Shown: positions 22,851 through 37,254, counted from the stretch's first letter. The stretch is DNA of 64,000 bases from Prunella strophiata (GCA_036583965.1 JAZBQD010000014.1:29307490-29371489); one strand, 5' to 3'. Notes: generated from the sequence alone by a model not told the origin. A program made the numbers and translations.

Positions 22851-25800
22851 GATCACCCAATGAGTGTGGTGGCACACAAAGAGGGGTAACTCCAAATATG
22901 AAAATCAAATTTCATTTAACATAGTTATCTAGGGTCCCAAAGAAAGCTGGAAGTAGTGTGAGCCATTAATTGAGCTGTGAGGCTTAGCTTCTTGAAAGTT
23001 ATTTCAAGGATTTCTTCTTGAACAGGTACAATAAAAAGCTTTTAATATGCCTAGGCTGGTTTTGCTGCAGTGTGCAGTGTGTCTTGTCTCCATTTATCTT
23101 TTACTATCAGCAATCTTCAAGCTACTTAATTCTACTCTGACATCTGATTTCTTTAGCAAAAATATACAAGTGCACATCTCATCTACATCTGAGGAACAAA
23201 CCCTCCCTAGCTGTCAACAAAGAAATGATGATAACCTAAAGAAAGAATAGTTTACATCATTTGCTTTACTGAAATTCAAGTGCAAACTGAAATTCTCAGA
23301 TCAGTTCAAGCAAATTCTTGTTTTTGTCACAGGAACCAAAGGTTTGGCATACATCAAGGCCAACTATGTGGTTATTGACTTCAGAGCACTTCGAATTGGT
23401 GCTGCAAATGGCACCATTAGCCCAAGTGCCCCAAGCATCTCTTTTGTCTGTGTGCCTTCAGCATCCATCTACATTCCTCTGAAAATCCAAGTTTAGCTTT
23501 GCTCTCATTTACTTCTGGGTGAAGGTAAGATCACAAGGTATTTATTTTTAGATGTCATATAGCCACATTAATACAAAATGTACCTTTCATTTCACACAGA
23601 TATTCAGAAGAGGAAGTGAAGTACTCTGCCAAACACACTGAAGCTTTTGCCATTTAATGGCAGTCTGAGACAAGAAACAATTAATTTTATTTTTTATTTC
23701 ATTTAATTGTCATCTGATTTAGCTCTTATCTGTGATGGCTAATTACTTCAAAAGAATTCTACTTCCAGATCACAGAATTTATGAATAAAAGATGTTCATG
23801 TGTACTGCCTAGGTCAGGTGTCACAGCAGTGCAGATATCCACACAATGAAATACTTCTGATTTTAATTACTGTATGAATGGAAATGCTGATTATGCAAAC
23901 TATCAATAAAACACTAACAATGCAAGAAAGGAGGTGGCCAAAGATATCAGCAAGGCACATGTCTGTACAACACAAACATCTCCCTACAAACAGTGGGGCA
24001 TGCTCATGTTATCATAGATATTCTATGTCACTGAAACAGCCAAAGTCACCAAAGTGTCACGATGCAAAGCTGTTTAATTTTTAAGCAAGAGTAGGCATAT
24101 TTTCTTTTTAACCCCTTAGTGACTGACTGGTACTACTTCCTTTCTGGAAACACACATTCCAGGCAGGTCAATGGAGTTTCTTTCTGCCTGAGGTGACAGA
24201 TTGAGGTCACATGAGGGCCAAGTACCACACGATGCACACCAAACCAAGCCAAACCAAGCAACCAAAGCAGAACTTATACTTCTTCTCACCACATTATAGT
24301 GTGTTATAAAGGACTCACACCTTTTTTTCCTGTATGTGTTTCTCTTTGGGAATATCAGAAATACCAAGAGAGTGCATGGTCTTGTACTGTCTCCCAGACT
24401 GTCTATGCATGGTTGTTGTTTAACTGCTTCCAAAATCCATCTGTGGTTACAAAAACAAATATTAAAACTGTGCTTTACTTAGCCAAATAAAATATGCAGT
24501 TTCTTACTTCACAGGCAGATATAGAGCAAGCAGTCTTGACCTCTTTATTACCACTGCCATTTGGGTGAGTGACAAGCAAAACTTATTCATCAGTGACAAG
24601 CCAAACATATTCATCAGCAGCCTGCACTCCAGGACTGGGCTCTGCTCAGAAGTCAGGCTTCTCAGAACAAGGAGGACCTTCTGGTGCCCTCTTGGCACCC
24701 TGGGTGCAGACTGTCATGCAAGCTGAGTTACTGGCCTGGAAATATTTCCCTGGTAATATTTTGAGCTTCAGGCCCTTTCCTGTGCTGTGTTTTGCAGAGG
24801 AGTGGGGTCTAGAGTGAGACAGGACTTTGTTATTCTCATGTGAGCTCAACTTTCCTCCCATTTCCCTTCGCAGATCCCTTTGCAGGATATGTTTTTATTG
24901 TAGCCTTGCTCACTTTGGTTCAAGCAGAGTTATTCATTTCCTGACTGTATGTGACCATGTGCATGGCTGTTGTCAGTGATGCAAATCCTCAGCCTTCAGC
25001 TGAACTAAACCCAGCCTGTGATGTTTGATGTGCTGTGTTAATGGGACACGGATGTTTGGAGATTTCTGACTTGCACAGAACCAAATGTTTAAGCTGTGCC
25101 TTTAGGAAATAACAATAACTCATTAAGGCTACGCTCCAGTGTTTCTTTTTAAATACAGATGTTATTAAATGTGGAGCTCTAGACTGCTTCTGAAAAGACA
25201 TTTTCTGTTCCATTCTCTGTACAAAACTGAATAATGTATCTCCCCAAGTCTCCTTCTAGTCAAGCAGCAAAGGTTGCTCTGATGTCAGCTGCATGGGTGA
25301 GATGTAATATGGATAGCTGTGAAATCCCCTTTGACAGTAACAATCAAAGTGGAAATATCTTTCCAACCCAGAAAAGTCTTTCCTCACATATAGGCTTCTA
25401 CTGTTTTGTAATTGTAACTGCTAAATCTCAGCACTTCAAACAAATACTTGAGAGAGACACAAATTCTTCCCTGGAAACTTTTAAAATTCAGAATATAAAA
25501 GATATATCCCTGGGAGAATGCAACTGAGAGACAACAGAAACAGAGTTGCCCTGCCAAAGGCCAGTGAAATCCAAAATAAGACAGGCTGTGGAGGCAGGTA
25601 GTCTGCAAGTGCCCCTTGTTTGCACTGGTGCCTGGGAGAACTGCAGGGTGTATTTGTGAGGAAGGGGAGTGAATGGAGGCAGAATACCATTCCTTGAGGA
25701 GCATTCTGGGGGGAATCTGGCAGGCACTGTGTTCCCATTAGTCCTTGTCCCTGTGATACATGTCATCAGAGGATACAGAAAGGAAAAGGGAACATACTGA

Positions 25801-28800
25801 TAAAAAGGGAATTTTCAAAAAATGTTCAAAATTGTTACTGTGACTGCTTTTTGTGACATCAAATCTTGTTCTCTTTAAGGTTGTTGACAGAGGACAATTG
25901 AGTTTAAATCCAAAGTCAGCTACTTAGGCAGTGGTGGTCCCAGAAATTGAATCCTGGCTATCTGAGGGGACAACCCCAGGAGCTGGGGAACAGCTGGATG
26001 TGGGAGGTCTCCCAGTGCCTTACAGGAACCTGGAGCCAAAACTTCCTTTGAATTAAGTCAGACCATGTAGTGAAGCCAAGAGACTGGCAATCCTACCAAG
26101 CTCTGAGTTGATGTACTGGGATACCTTGGTTCTTAACTGCAACTATTTATCACAAAGCTTTAGGTGCTTTCATCCTGCTTGAGCAATCCCTAAAAATTAG
26201 CTTTTTTGGAACATGGAACCCTATTGGACTGTGTAAACAAGACACACTCAGCTGAATGCAAAGCCCAGCTACAGTTTCAATTTCTGTAAATTATGCAAGG
26301 ATATGAATGATGAGTACATCAGTAAGCTAGACCAGAGGCTGATTCATTCATGTGTTGATTCATGCATGGTTTATCTTCATGCCTTCCATAAAGAAAAATG
26401 CTAAAATGGTTACACTAAGCTATAGAACTTGAAAGTGGTGGTTGAGGGGGAAAAATGATTGTCTGGTAGAAGAGTGGCAGATGAAACTGTGGTTTGTGTA
26501 ATAGCCCTCTTTAATAATTTGCATCACTTTAAATGCTTCTTAGCTGTGTGTGACTGAAGTAGAAAAAATAATAAGCTTATAGAGGAAATTCACTTGATAT
26601 TCTATTACTTTTATGCCATGTGTTTGTTCAATGCCTTTCTTCCTCACTGCCTCAAAAAGCAAAACCAGAAGAAGATGCTTCTTTTATGTTTAAAAAAAAT
26701 ATCTCAGGTAACAGAAATAATATTAAAAAAATCGTTCCCATGGTCTGTGAGTGTTTCCAAACACCTTAGGTAAAATCCCATTAGGGATTTTGGATGGACA
26801 AGTGGGAAAACCAAGGAAAGAGGGTGTTCAATTTTCCTAAAAACAAGAACCAAAAGAAAGGAGAAAGAAAATATATCTATTCCTTGCAATCTTCAGCCAA
26901 TCAGGGTGTAGGAATGACATACAATTTTCTTCAGTGTGTGGGTGAGTAAACCATAATTCTTCACTCCCATTGTCTTTGATGATAAAATGTAGCTATAAGA
27001 AGGGCTTTTTCTTTTTTATTTTTTCTCATGAGAAGCTTTCAAGAAGCAAAACATCACATGAACAGACAACATACAGGCAGTTTCTTGTATCATGAACTGT
27101 TTATCTGTAAGCATGAACACAAATAAATCCAACTTACATAAAAGCAAGCCATGTAATGTATCTGCTGCTGATCCTCTCAGCTTTTGTTTTAATTAGCTGA
27201 TGCAGACAGCGAGCACATGGTATGCTGCTTGTTTTTAAGGATGCCTTAGTCATCTGCTATTTTTGCACTTTTTTGATTGGCTACTGGTAAGGGCAAGGAA
27301 AGCTCTGTAGTGGTTGTACATAAAAAAAATAACTTCAATATAAAGCTGTGAAAAGGTATTCTTTTATCTAGCTTCATCTTTGCCACCCCCTGTGTCATTA
27401 AGTTCTTTACTTTGGCTGGAAGTTTTAAGCACATCATGAGTAATATCTACTTTCATTACACAGTTTTCACTTCATAGGTTGACTCTACTCTGTTTATTCC
27501 AGGAATAATCTGGGGTTATTTTAGCCCAGCATGGCGAGATGTAATGTTAAACAGTTGCTGAAATTGCAATCAAAATTTGTGAAGTTTTACTGCCAAAACT
27601 GAATCATAGATGAAATTTATTTCCGAAGGAACAAAAAGAGTAAACCAGTGTTTAAAGTAGCAAAATATATCCATCAGCTCCCTCCCTCATCTGTTGGCTT
27701 ATTTTTTTTTAATCTAATAAAATATGAGAAAATAGGGCTGAACTTAGTTGGGAAGTGCACATGGACCTCCCAGTCCCTTGCTGCCCTGAGGAACAAAGCA
27801 TTCTCACAAGCACTGTCTTTGTCAAGGTTTGAAATGGAGGTCTCTCATGCCAGTTAAGTATAATTGTTTTCTTAAAAGCCCAGAACAGCTTTTCAAAATG
27901 CCAGCTGTCCACTCTGAATGCATGTACAGATTTTTGATAGACAAGGAACACAACATTTCTTTTCACTTAACCCAGCAAATGTGTATAAACAGACTATATG
28001 CCTAGAGTGGTTCAAGTTTTATCTCTCTTGTGAATGGTAAAAGTGACACAAGTGGCAGCCTTTCCTTTCTCAGCAGTGTGGCTTCCACCTGCAGGTGTCT
28101 GTAAACACTCTTGAAAACCATCACTGTATTTTTAATGATACAATGAAATATATCAACCTCCCAAAACATGAGATAAAGTCAATTAAGAATATACCAAATT
28201 AGCCTTTTCCCCTCAACATACAGAAGAAAAAAATCAATTCAATCCAGTAGTTAGTGGTTTTTGCAAATTTCTCATAATTAGAGAAAGAAAAGAAAATGCC
28301 TGAAGAGCAAAAAATCTGAACACCAAACCTTTGTTCCGGGATTTGAAGCTAAGCTGTGCAATTAACAGTGGTTTTGTCACAAAGAGAAGAGTCACAGGAA
28401 GAAAGGATGGAACACTGCACAAGGAAATGGTGCAACAATCATTTACAGAGTCACACAAATCCCTCCTCAAGAGTAAACAAAGTACATGAAAAAAAAAGAG
28501 AAATAAACAACAACAACATCAAACAAACACAGGAACACTTCTAAACAATTCCCTCCCGGTTATCTCACCAGAGGCAAAATTTAATGCTATCACATCTGGG
28601 AGGCTGTGTTCAGACAAGGAGCTTCCCAGTGTGTAGGAGCCATTGTAGGGATGTCAATATGGCTTCAAGCTGGTTTTTGGCTTAGTATGAGAGGTTAGTT
28701 ACAGCCCAAGAGGGTGTTTGATGGCTATTTGATAATGCACATTCCCACAGCCAAGAAGAATGTTTTAAGTCTGGCAGACCCAATGCAGCCCTGGATGCTG

Positions 28801-30060
28801 CCAGGGAAGGAGGCAGTTTAATGCCTGATGGACCATAAACACCCACGTGAAGAGAAACCCATGTGTAATAGCCTGTAGGTACCAATAACCTTTTCTTATG
28901 CTGACAGAGGGCTTACAGAAACAAAATCAGAGTCTTGCAAGGATCAAAAACCAAAAGAGATGTTTGACTAGCAAATGTCTTTGGGCAAGTTATAGTCCTC
29001 TGACACCTTGAACCAATCAACATTGCTTAGCTCATTACTCACTCTGAGCTCACTGGCAGTTTCTTGTCATTTATACAGAGGATGCAGTAAATTCCTGGAC
29101 TGTGGATCATCAGTTGGATTGCCTACCTGGAGAACTCCACCATGTTGTACTAGCTTTGGAGACCTGCTGCCAGCAGCAAACCACAGCTCCACATTACTAG
29201 ACATGATCAGTGGCAGGGAATGGCTTTGAAATATATCCACAAACGTTCGTGTGGGGATACCTTTTCCAAAATGGTCTTGTTCAAAGTACTCTCTGTGAAA
29301 AAAAAGATGTGTCTGAGGTGGCAAAGAGTGAGAGGAGGATACCAGCTTTTCATGACTTATGTTGGGTAGACAGACCTTTGTTCTGAGGCTGCTTTGTGGC
29401 TGGCAGAGCTCCTTCCTTTAGCTGACAGCATAACTCAGCCCGTTGCATTTCTGATGCCAACATTTTTCTTCCAATACTCCACAACTTACCAACAAAGGCT
29501 TTGTGATCCCCTCTGCACTACTGTGAAACCAATGAATCCTGCATTTTAAGATTTTCTGGCAGTTCTCTGCTACTGCTGAAATGAGCATTGGCTTTTCTGG
29601 CAGAGGTGGATGCATGGAGTGGGAGGGAACAGACTCCAGGTTTCCAGAGACAAGTTAGGGTGCCCAGAGAGGAGAATCTACAAATGAACCCAAACTGTTC
29701 AAAGCACATTTAGGTATCTATGTACAGTTCAGATAAAGGATTGAAGTTTGCTTCCTGTGGCACTGTGCTGGTGAAACCATAGTGGCTCAAAGTTACCAGG
29801 GTTTTTATGCATTCTGCACATTTAAAAATGGATGAAGCAGATGACATTCAAGATCTACAATATATTTTAATCATAACTCTGAACTTCCTGGCTTTAAAAA
29901 TTATTTTTGAAGAACTGGACCAGTTTGAACTAGACTTTTTGCCACTGTGTTACTTCTTTGTGCTGTATAGTGCACCACAGCTTACCAAATGAAATTTGGT
30001 ACCTACAACATTAATCTTTGTAGAAAATCTAAAATAACATTTAGGGCATTTCTGTGGGTT
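22851..30060. other. Long non-coding stretch, minor repeats only
   Basis: No recognised protein or RNA gene. Contents noted: a 50-codon segment open after an acceptor-like CACAG (23333-23482), an AAACCAAGCC-type simple repeat at 24238-24266, the 24-bp tandem duplication at 24569-24616 and A-rich ACAAC-type sequence at about 28488-28530. The stretch 27080-27250 contains an AATTAGCTGATG homeodomain-like core and may be regulatory (inference only). Confidence 0.5.
24569..24616. repeat. 24-bp tandem duplication, two copies
   Basis: GTGACAAGCAAAACTTATTC and four more bases (24569-24592) is followed immediately by a copy (24593-24616) with two substitutions. The tandem copies point to a fairly recent slippage or unequal-exchange event. 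Confidence 0.85.
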
Positions 30061-30068
30061 ATTTTTTT

Positions 30069-30100
<32 letters not shown>

Positions 30101-30127
30101 TCTTTTTTCTTTTTTTTTTTTTTTTTT
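30061..30127. repeat. T-rich microsatellite with periodic C
   Basis: Runs of T are interrupted by single C bases about every 8-10 bases, followed by an uninterrupted T run to about 30127. It makes the overlapping 89-codon frame (29989-30258) a phenylalanine/leucine-rich artefact. Its length is probably polymorphic. Confidence 0.9.
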
Positions 30128-30470
30128 ACTTATTTAGTTTTAAAATTGATTTAGTAAATGTATTTTTGTTTGTTTTCTCCCACAATTTATTTGAAATTTC
30201 AGTTTTAACTCTACAGAAAATTAAAAGTGCATTTTCCAGATGCAAAGAGATTAAATGATGTTTTCTTGACTTATCCATCACTATATTGTTTTTCATATGA
30301 GGCAATATAGAAGCTAGATGAGGCTTTTGAGGACAGCTTCAACAAACTATGGAATGGGTCTCAGCTTTCTGAGAAGTAAATAGTTTGAGCTGAGGAACTG
30401 ACTGAATCAGACACAGATTTACATGAGGCATGGACATATCTTGACTATAGCTGGAGAGATTGTACATGAT

Positions 30471-30610
30471 AAAGTGTTCAAAAAATGTTTGGGTGTGGCA
30501 TCTGGAACATGGTTTAGTGATAACATGATGGTGATGGGTAAACAGTTGGACTTGATGACCTTAGAGGTCTTTTCCAACCTTAACAATTCCATTCTGCTAT
30601 GATTCTATGT
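30471..30610 (+). mobile_element. CR1 LINE 3' tail fragment
   Basis: About 140 bases of CR1 3' UTR in + orientation. The order is GTGTTCAAAAAATG (from 30474), a GTGGCATCTGGAACATGGTT stretch, GGACTTGATGACCTTAGAGG (30548-30567), TCTTTTCCAACCTTAA (30568-30583) and an ATTC-rich terminus ending ATGATTCTATG (to about 30609). The last parts are the conserved CR1 3' end recognised by its reverse transcriptase. The remainder of the element is missing through 5' truncation. Confidence 0.9.
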
Positions 30611-30869
30611 AGTAGCTCTTTCCTTCATCAACACTTTCCTTGCTGTGGCACTCAGGAGTGGTAGCAGAGATTCTCTGGTGCTCTGCATTTTACCATAATC
30701 TCAGTTATCACCTCTGTTCCTTTGTCACCTCCCAGGAGGTACAAGGAGCAGGGACTGCACTGGCTGCTGCTGTGATTCTTGGCTATTGACAAAATCCTAC
30801 AGGTGCAGTTTGATGCATCTTTTGAGGAGTTTAGGCTTTCTGTAGTTGGGTCAGACTAGCAGCATTGTC

Positions 30870-30902
30870 TGAAATTAAAAGGAAAACAATGTTTTAATTT
30901 CA
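30870..30902. repeat. Inverted repeat, 11-bp arms, 11-base loop
   Basis: TGAAATTAAAA (30870-30880) is mirrored exactly by TTTTAATTTCA (30892-30902). It is AT-rich, so chance formation is plausible. Confidence 0.75.
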
Positions 30903-31050
30903 AACTGTGGTCATAGCCAGCAGGATCCTCTGCATAGTTCTGAAGCAAGTGATGCAGCCTGGGAATAACATATGCTGTCTTTTCTGCTCATCACCTGCAG
31001 AGATTATTTTCTTCATTAAGACTGAAGTTTCATAGCATGGAAATCAATGG

Positions 31051-31073
31051 GTTCTTAATCAAGGATTAAGAAC
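31051..31073. repeat. Perfect inverted repeat, 10-bp arms, 3-base loop
   Basis: GTTCTTAATC (31051-31060) and GATTAAGAAC (31064-31073) are exact reverse complements separated by AAG. No element or RNA gene is recognised around it. Confidence 0.8.
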
Positions 31074-34000
31074 TGTTTGGTTTTAACTTGTTGCCCTGCT
31101 TGTGTTTATTTATCTGATAGACAACAAATAGCATAGAGCAACAGAACAGGGATGGAGCTAGTTAGCAGGAAAAACGGAAAAGCCTGCTGTATACTTCCCC
31201 AAAAACCAGTGAGTGCAGGGTTTAGTTGGGTGTAAACTGAGATGCTATGTCATAGCATGATATATTAGATCTTTAGTTAATGTATGTAGACAAGAAGATG
31301 CAAAGAAGGTGTCTTCATCTTTGGAAGAAAAAATTCACAAAAAATTGGGAAGTCAGCGAAGAGGGTAGGGTGTGATCCCATTTCACATGTGAATACTTGG
31401 AATGCTTTGAAAGGGAGATTTACAAAGATGAACTTTATTTATGGACTGATTTCCAATGGAAAAAAGAGAACCTTATCTAGGGACAGTCTGAAGAGGCTCT
31501 TAATTTGGGTGCTCTGAATCTTGCATGGGGGAAGTCAGTCTCTCCACTGGCAAAGGAGAAAGCCCAGCAGCACTGTTGCCTGTGCCTGAAGCCAGCCTTT
31601 GGGAAGACTTAGCCTATTTTTGAGCATACCCCTAATCAACACAGTAGCTGGTGCCTCTGTCAAAGCCTGTACAGTTGCTGTGCATTTCAAGCAGCATGTG
31701 CACTTAAGGTATGTAAATAATGTTAGAACAATGAACCAATAACACTTCCTAGAAATACAGTGGAGAACACGATTCTGGCATAGCCCTTTATTTTTGAGTT
31801 TGGAGAGAGAGATTTTTTTTTCTTTTCTATTTTAAACCAGCTTCCAAACAGTAACTCATGCCAGGAAAAACAGAGCCATTCTCTCAATGACAACAATGCT
31901 CATTGTGTTTTCTGTAACAGATGCCAGGTTTTTATCACCAGGCCAGACATTAACCCCCTTGGTATCATTCTGAAAGGAAGCATCCGTGCACCCCACTGAC
32001 TTCTATTCCCTATGGGGCCTCCCTAGGCCTCCTACCTTTAAAGCTTCATGCGCATTTCCTCGCCCAATACATCAAGAAGATCTGCAGAGCTGACCTTATT
32101 TTTTTCCTCTCCTTTTGAAGGGTAGAATTACTGCTTTCTGTTTTCCCACCAAACCTGTGTAATAAAAGGAACCAGAATATATATTGGGATTTTTTTGTGT
32201 TTGGTTTTTTGATTTTTTCTTTTCCCTTCTAAACAAAAGGATCTAATTTGGATTACCAAGCTTTAAAAAGCTTTATTTTCACTGGGCAAATATTACCAGA
32301 CCTTGTCCACAAAGCACACTTTTTTTTTTTCCACAGAAGTGTCTATTCAAGGGATATCTCTTCCAGTTAATGGATTTCAATATGTGGAAATCTGAGACCA
32401 GCAGTTACATATTTATGGTGTGGAAAGACTCACTGGAAGTGCTCCTGACATCCCTTCAGTGTGAGATACTGCAGTCACACAGACTCACAGAGTTGTGCAG
32501 GGAAAGTCTCTGCTGATAATTCCCCGAGCACCACAGTGAAGAAGAGAGGCTGATCTTCAGCTGCCAGTGGTTTCCAAGTGACATGGATGTCCTTCACTGA
32601 CTGCATATTTCCCTGTGTTCTCTGCAGTGTGCTTGTACCCGGACTACCAATTCTGAAAATATTGCAATGACCAGCTCATGCAGCTACTACTGCTTCTCTG
32701 AATGGGATTATGTTGTGGTTTTAAGCTGGAAATGAAACACCATGCAGCCTTCTGACATGCAAAACTGCCAGTCAACACTGCTAATTCAAGAGAAACTTGT
32801 GTAAGACTATGGTCAGGTATAGTTAAAAAGAGCAAAGTTATTACTGCTATTACTGTGTCTTCATACAGGTCTTTCCTTTCAGTTGCGAAAAGATAGATCA
32901 GACCTGTCTGGGTTACTGGTGGTTTTGAAAGGAAAGAATCAAGAGCAGGATTTCTGAATAGAATTATTTAATTACACAAGCTTTTTATTTTGAGGAGTAA
33001 AGAGGTAAAAATGGATGCCATGGAGGCATATTAAATGATTTATATTATGGAGACAGTAGAGGACAGCTAGACTCTTCATCTTGACTACTTGTGCAAAACC
33101 CAGAAATACATGGAAAAGAAAAATGGATGAAACTGAAACATGCTCATTTAGATCCACAGGAACAAAACCAAATGCAACATGTTAGCCCTGGGAACTAACA
33201 ATCACAGGGTATTACTGAAAAGAAGTAATCAGTAGGATTCAGAAAAGAAGGCTCAGGAATTAAAATATCATTTGCAGTCGCACTGGGTAGGATAACCATT
33301 ATCTGTCCTCCTACTTCAATATATGTGAGCTGATTATCAACTGGAAAAAATTTAAATTTTCCCTGAAGCAGTAATATTACACAAGTGTTAAGTACACTAT
33401 AGGGAATTTAATGTTTTCCTCTGGAACATCTGCCATAGAGCACTGCCTGAGAAAGGATATGGAACTAGGCAGATCACCAGACTATTGCAATGGTAATAAG
33501 TCCCAAAATAATTCTAGCATTATTATATATACTACTGCTTTGCAAACACTTGGAATGAGATGGGCCAGATATGGATGTGAATGTGCACTGTGGTGTGGAT
33601 GTTTAAGAGGGCTCAAGAGGTTACTTTGTAGGACTATATTTAATTTCATTTTTATTTTCCTTTAAAAAATTAATTAGAAGATATTTTGAGCTTTTTTCAG
33701 GCATAATAAAGGACATTAATATGCCAGGTTAATATAAAGGTTCAGATATGCTATCTTAGCTGTCCTTATCTTAAGGAGAAGAAGGAAAGATTTTAAAAAT
33801 GAATAATTAAATGAGCATTAAAATAATATAGCTGCTGATTTTCCATAATTCTATTGATATTGTTACTATTGCCCATAATAGTTCTACTTAGACAGATTGA
33901 TAGTAGCTTTTATCATCCTTCTAAGTGTCCTATCAAATTCTGGTGTGTGCAGCAGAGCTGATAAGAGATGAAAAATGCTACCCCTGGGATCTCCATATAT

Positions 34001-37000
34001 TATATTTATGCATGGCTGTTCACTGACAGCCAGTCACAGAGGGCTGGAAAGTAGTTTTATTGTTCTGGTGGGGCAGCTGCTATTCTTCTTCCACCAGCAC
34101 AGTAGAAAAGAATGCACCTGCCATTGTGTGAGAAATTGAAATTTAATTTCTTGCAATTTTAAAACTGCACTGGTGTGCAAAGAGGCCATCATCAGGGGAT
34201 CTGGAGGCCAATGAAAGGTAAGAAATCCAGCCTTGGAAACTGATGCTGAAATAAGTAGGGGACACACAAGAGAGCATTCAGGGACTTAGCAGATAAAGAG
34301 TTCTCTGCCTGTGACTGGTGGGAAAGCACAAAACAGTTCACTAATTTTGTCTTGTCTCAAGGACCTTTCATGGACTCTCATCCTGGCAGGTGGGAGCTTC
34401 CTGCCTCCTGGTGAGAGAGGTCTGTGTCAGGTGCAGCTTCCTGCCTTGGCAATGGGGGTAAGAAAGAAAGATTTGCCACACCTTTTCTTCCCACCCTAAA
34501 TCTCCTCTGATATTCAGCCTTGTTTACTGTCACTCCTCTACCTGAGGAACAGAAAGCAATTATGATTTTTATGCTTTCTGCTCCTGTCTGTACCATGGTC
34601 CCAGGTTGCCTTCTGTTACCAAGATCTTTTGCTCAAATGATACTTACTTTGAGAACAGCTGGGACCACTGATCATTTGGCAACATCTATCAATATTTGTC
34701 TTTTCACTTCTTCATTCTTCCAGCCACTCTTGTTCATTTTTTCTTTTTGCCTTTTTCTTTTAGAGTATTGCTTTTGCCCAGATTTAATTAAGAAATCATC
34801 GAAATATGACTTATGTAGCCACAAGGCTCAGCAGCCATGAGACAAACAAAATGAACCCAAAGCATGTTTGTTAGAAAACAAAACAAAAAACCCCAAACCA
34901 AACCCAAATTCATGTAGTGGTCAACGAATGGTCAATGAATGTCAATTCATACAGTGACAACTTTGGATTCACTTTCCTACCATGCTTGTGCTGACTTGTT
35001 GAATAGTCATATATTTAAGAAGACTCACAAATGAACTGCAAAGACATTTCAGGAAAATGAATAAAGCAACAATTTTTGCAACGGGTGTAAGACATTTAGC
35101 AGAAAGGTCGTATGTACATTGTGCTGGAGAAATTTTCTCATTTAATTGGTTGAAAAAGAAGAAGCTGGACTCTTTATCTGTCTCTATATTTAAAATTAAG
35201 AAATGGTCATGTAAGATAGTGTGGTTGGCTTCTTGTGAATGTTATGAGCTAAAATTATACTGCACACTGGTTAGTCTGAGATCCTGCTTGGTTATATGTA
35301 AGCAAGGCTGATTTCCATTTCTCTTTTTTCTCTTCATTACAAAGCAGATGATTACCTGAATCGATAATCTGGATTGAAGGTGAATATTTTTCCTCCAAGG
35401 GAAACTTCCTATCTGTTGGGATAGAGAGGCTCAAGGGACTGAGTAATTCTATAACTATAAAATGTGTAAATTCACGGGAAGGCACTGGGATGTCACTCTT
35501 CCCAGAAAATTGGGCAGCTCATTAAGTGACAGGTTATTAAGAGTCTGTGAGTACTGAGTTGCTGCTCAATAGGTTTTAGGCCAGATTTTCCTTTTCCACT
35601 TTAGCTGTCTCATTTCATTACTGTGATCCTTGAGATGTGAGTGCCTGGCCTCAGCAAGTTGATTGTGGCAGCCTGAATTAGATCTCTGGCTATCTTATAT
35701 TGATATCAGAGAATCTGTGAGGGAGAAAGGCACCTCCAAGGGCTGAGTCAGTGTCTTGGGGTGATCCTAGTGCACTGGGAAACTTCCTCTTGGTGCCCAT
35801 GCAAACCAAGCTGCCTATCAGTCCATTGGAAACTCTGTGTGCAATGGTGGGTCTAACTGAGTGAGTGACCAACAAGCCCACAATTTTACATTGGTTTATT
35901 TAAGAAAAAGAGTGAAGTGTCAAACAACTTTCTTTAGGGAAAGGGTGTAGTGGCATGTGTAAGGAGTGAAAGTCTTGAAGGCTGGCCTCCATGACAAGAC
36001 TGCCAGTTTCTGGAGCTGGTCTTCTTCTAATAGAGCCTGCTTAGTCATATATCTTAAATATATTTTACCTCCCTCATCATCCCTTAAGCAGAGCATCCCC
36101 ACAGGACCTGTGCTGCTGCTGTACACAAATCTGATTTCCCCACTACTCAGAGGTGTACATCTTTGTTCACACTTTCCCTACCTCCACCCATTGGATAATC
36201 CTCCAATGAACAGGTAAAGGCATTCAGAATATGAATGATAAATTATGCTGGAAGCCAGCAAGGTTCCTAATATTCTGTGTGGAGTTGTGGAACTGAGGCT
36301 CAGCAGCAGGTGATCAGTGATAAAAACAGGTCAGCCTCTTTTGAGATGCTGGTTATCTTGTCAGGTAAAATGAAGAATTAAAAGCACTCTTCCCCCTTCT
36401 CTCTCAGTATTATGAACAGCCTCAGGCTTTTCTTTCTGCCTAAAGCCACCCCAGGGTGCAACACTGGGAGTTGTCACAAATACCTGCATCACTTGAAAAT
36501 CCTTGTAATTTCAGAGTCTTCTGGGGTAATGCTGTTGTCAGTAGATGATCTCATTCTGACAAAAGGACATCAGAAATTTTCTGAGAATATGGAATTTATG
36601 CATATATTTTTTTAAGGTGAATGAAAATTGCCCATGGTTGGGGAAAGGATGATCAGCTGATTTTCTGGTTACAAATTTGATTTTCATTTGTGTTTTGCAA
36701 CTCTGTGCTTTTACTTATTTCCTATGAATATGGAGCAGTACCTTGAACTTAAATAAGATATTTCTAATCTCTCCAAGATCAGCACGTATGCATTTAAGCT
36801 TTTTTTCATGAATCAAAGCAAACTGCTGGAAGGATTCTGCTATCTCTTTTTACAATTGTTGGTTTTCTCTCATAATGGAGTTGTCCCCTTTGGCTTACAT
36901 TAGATAAAGCCATACAAACATCAGTCAAAGGAAATTCATACAAGAAATGCAAGACAAGCAAACATGTAGATTTTTGCATTTGTGTTTATCAGACAAGAAG

Positions 37001-37210
37001 GTTTTAATAATAAAGAAAAAAACAGTTTGGAAAGTTACCTAAGCCAGATAAAATATTTTATCTGAACTCCTACTATGGAGAAATACCTTATGAAACAAAA
37101 GGTGGCAGTTGAAAGGTAAAATATAAAGTAACAGGCTTTGTTGGATTTGGATGGTGTATTTAAACCATGTCTTGACTACAAACAGTGTCCTGGTTTGGGG
37201 GAAGATATGA

Positions 37211-37254
37211 TTGAAAAAGGATAAAAGTTTGTTTGAAAAAGGATAAAATTTGCC
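37211..37254. repeat. 22-bp tandem pair
   Basis: TTGAAAAAGGATAAAA occurs at 37211-37226 and again at 37233-37248, giving a 22-base period. It follows TGTCCTGGTTTGG (from 37186), which resembles the start of some passerine ERV LTRs, but no matching LTR end or target duplication was found. Confidence 0.75.

Noticed and set aside
23333..23482. Exon-like segment after TTTTTGTCACAG, open for 49 codons
   Set aside because: No family recognised and no clear donor site; a single acceptor-like sequence is not enough.
29989..30258. 89-codon phenylalanine-rich frame
   Set aside because: It is the translation of the T-rich microsatellite.
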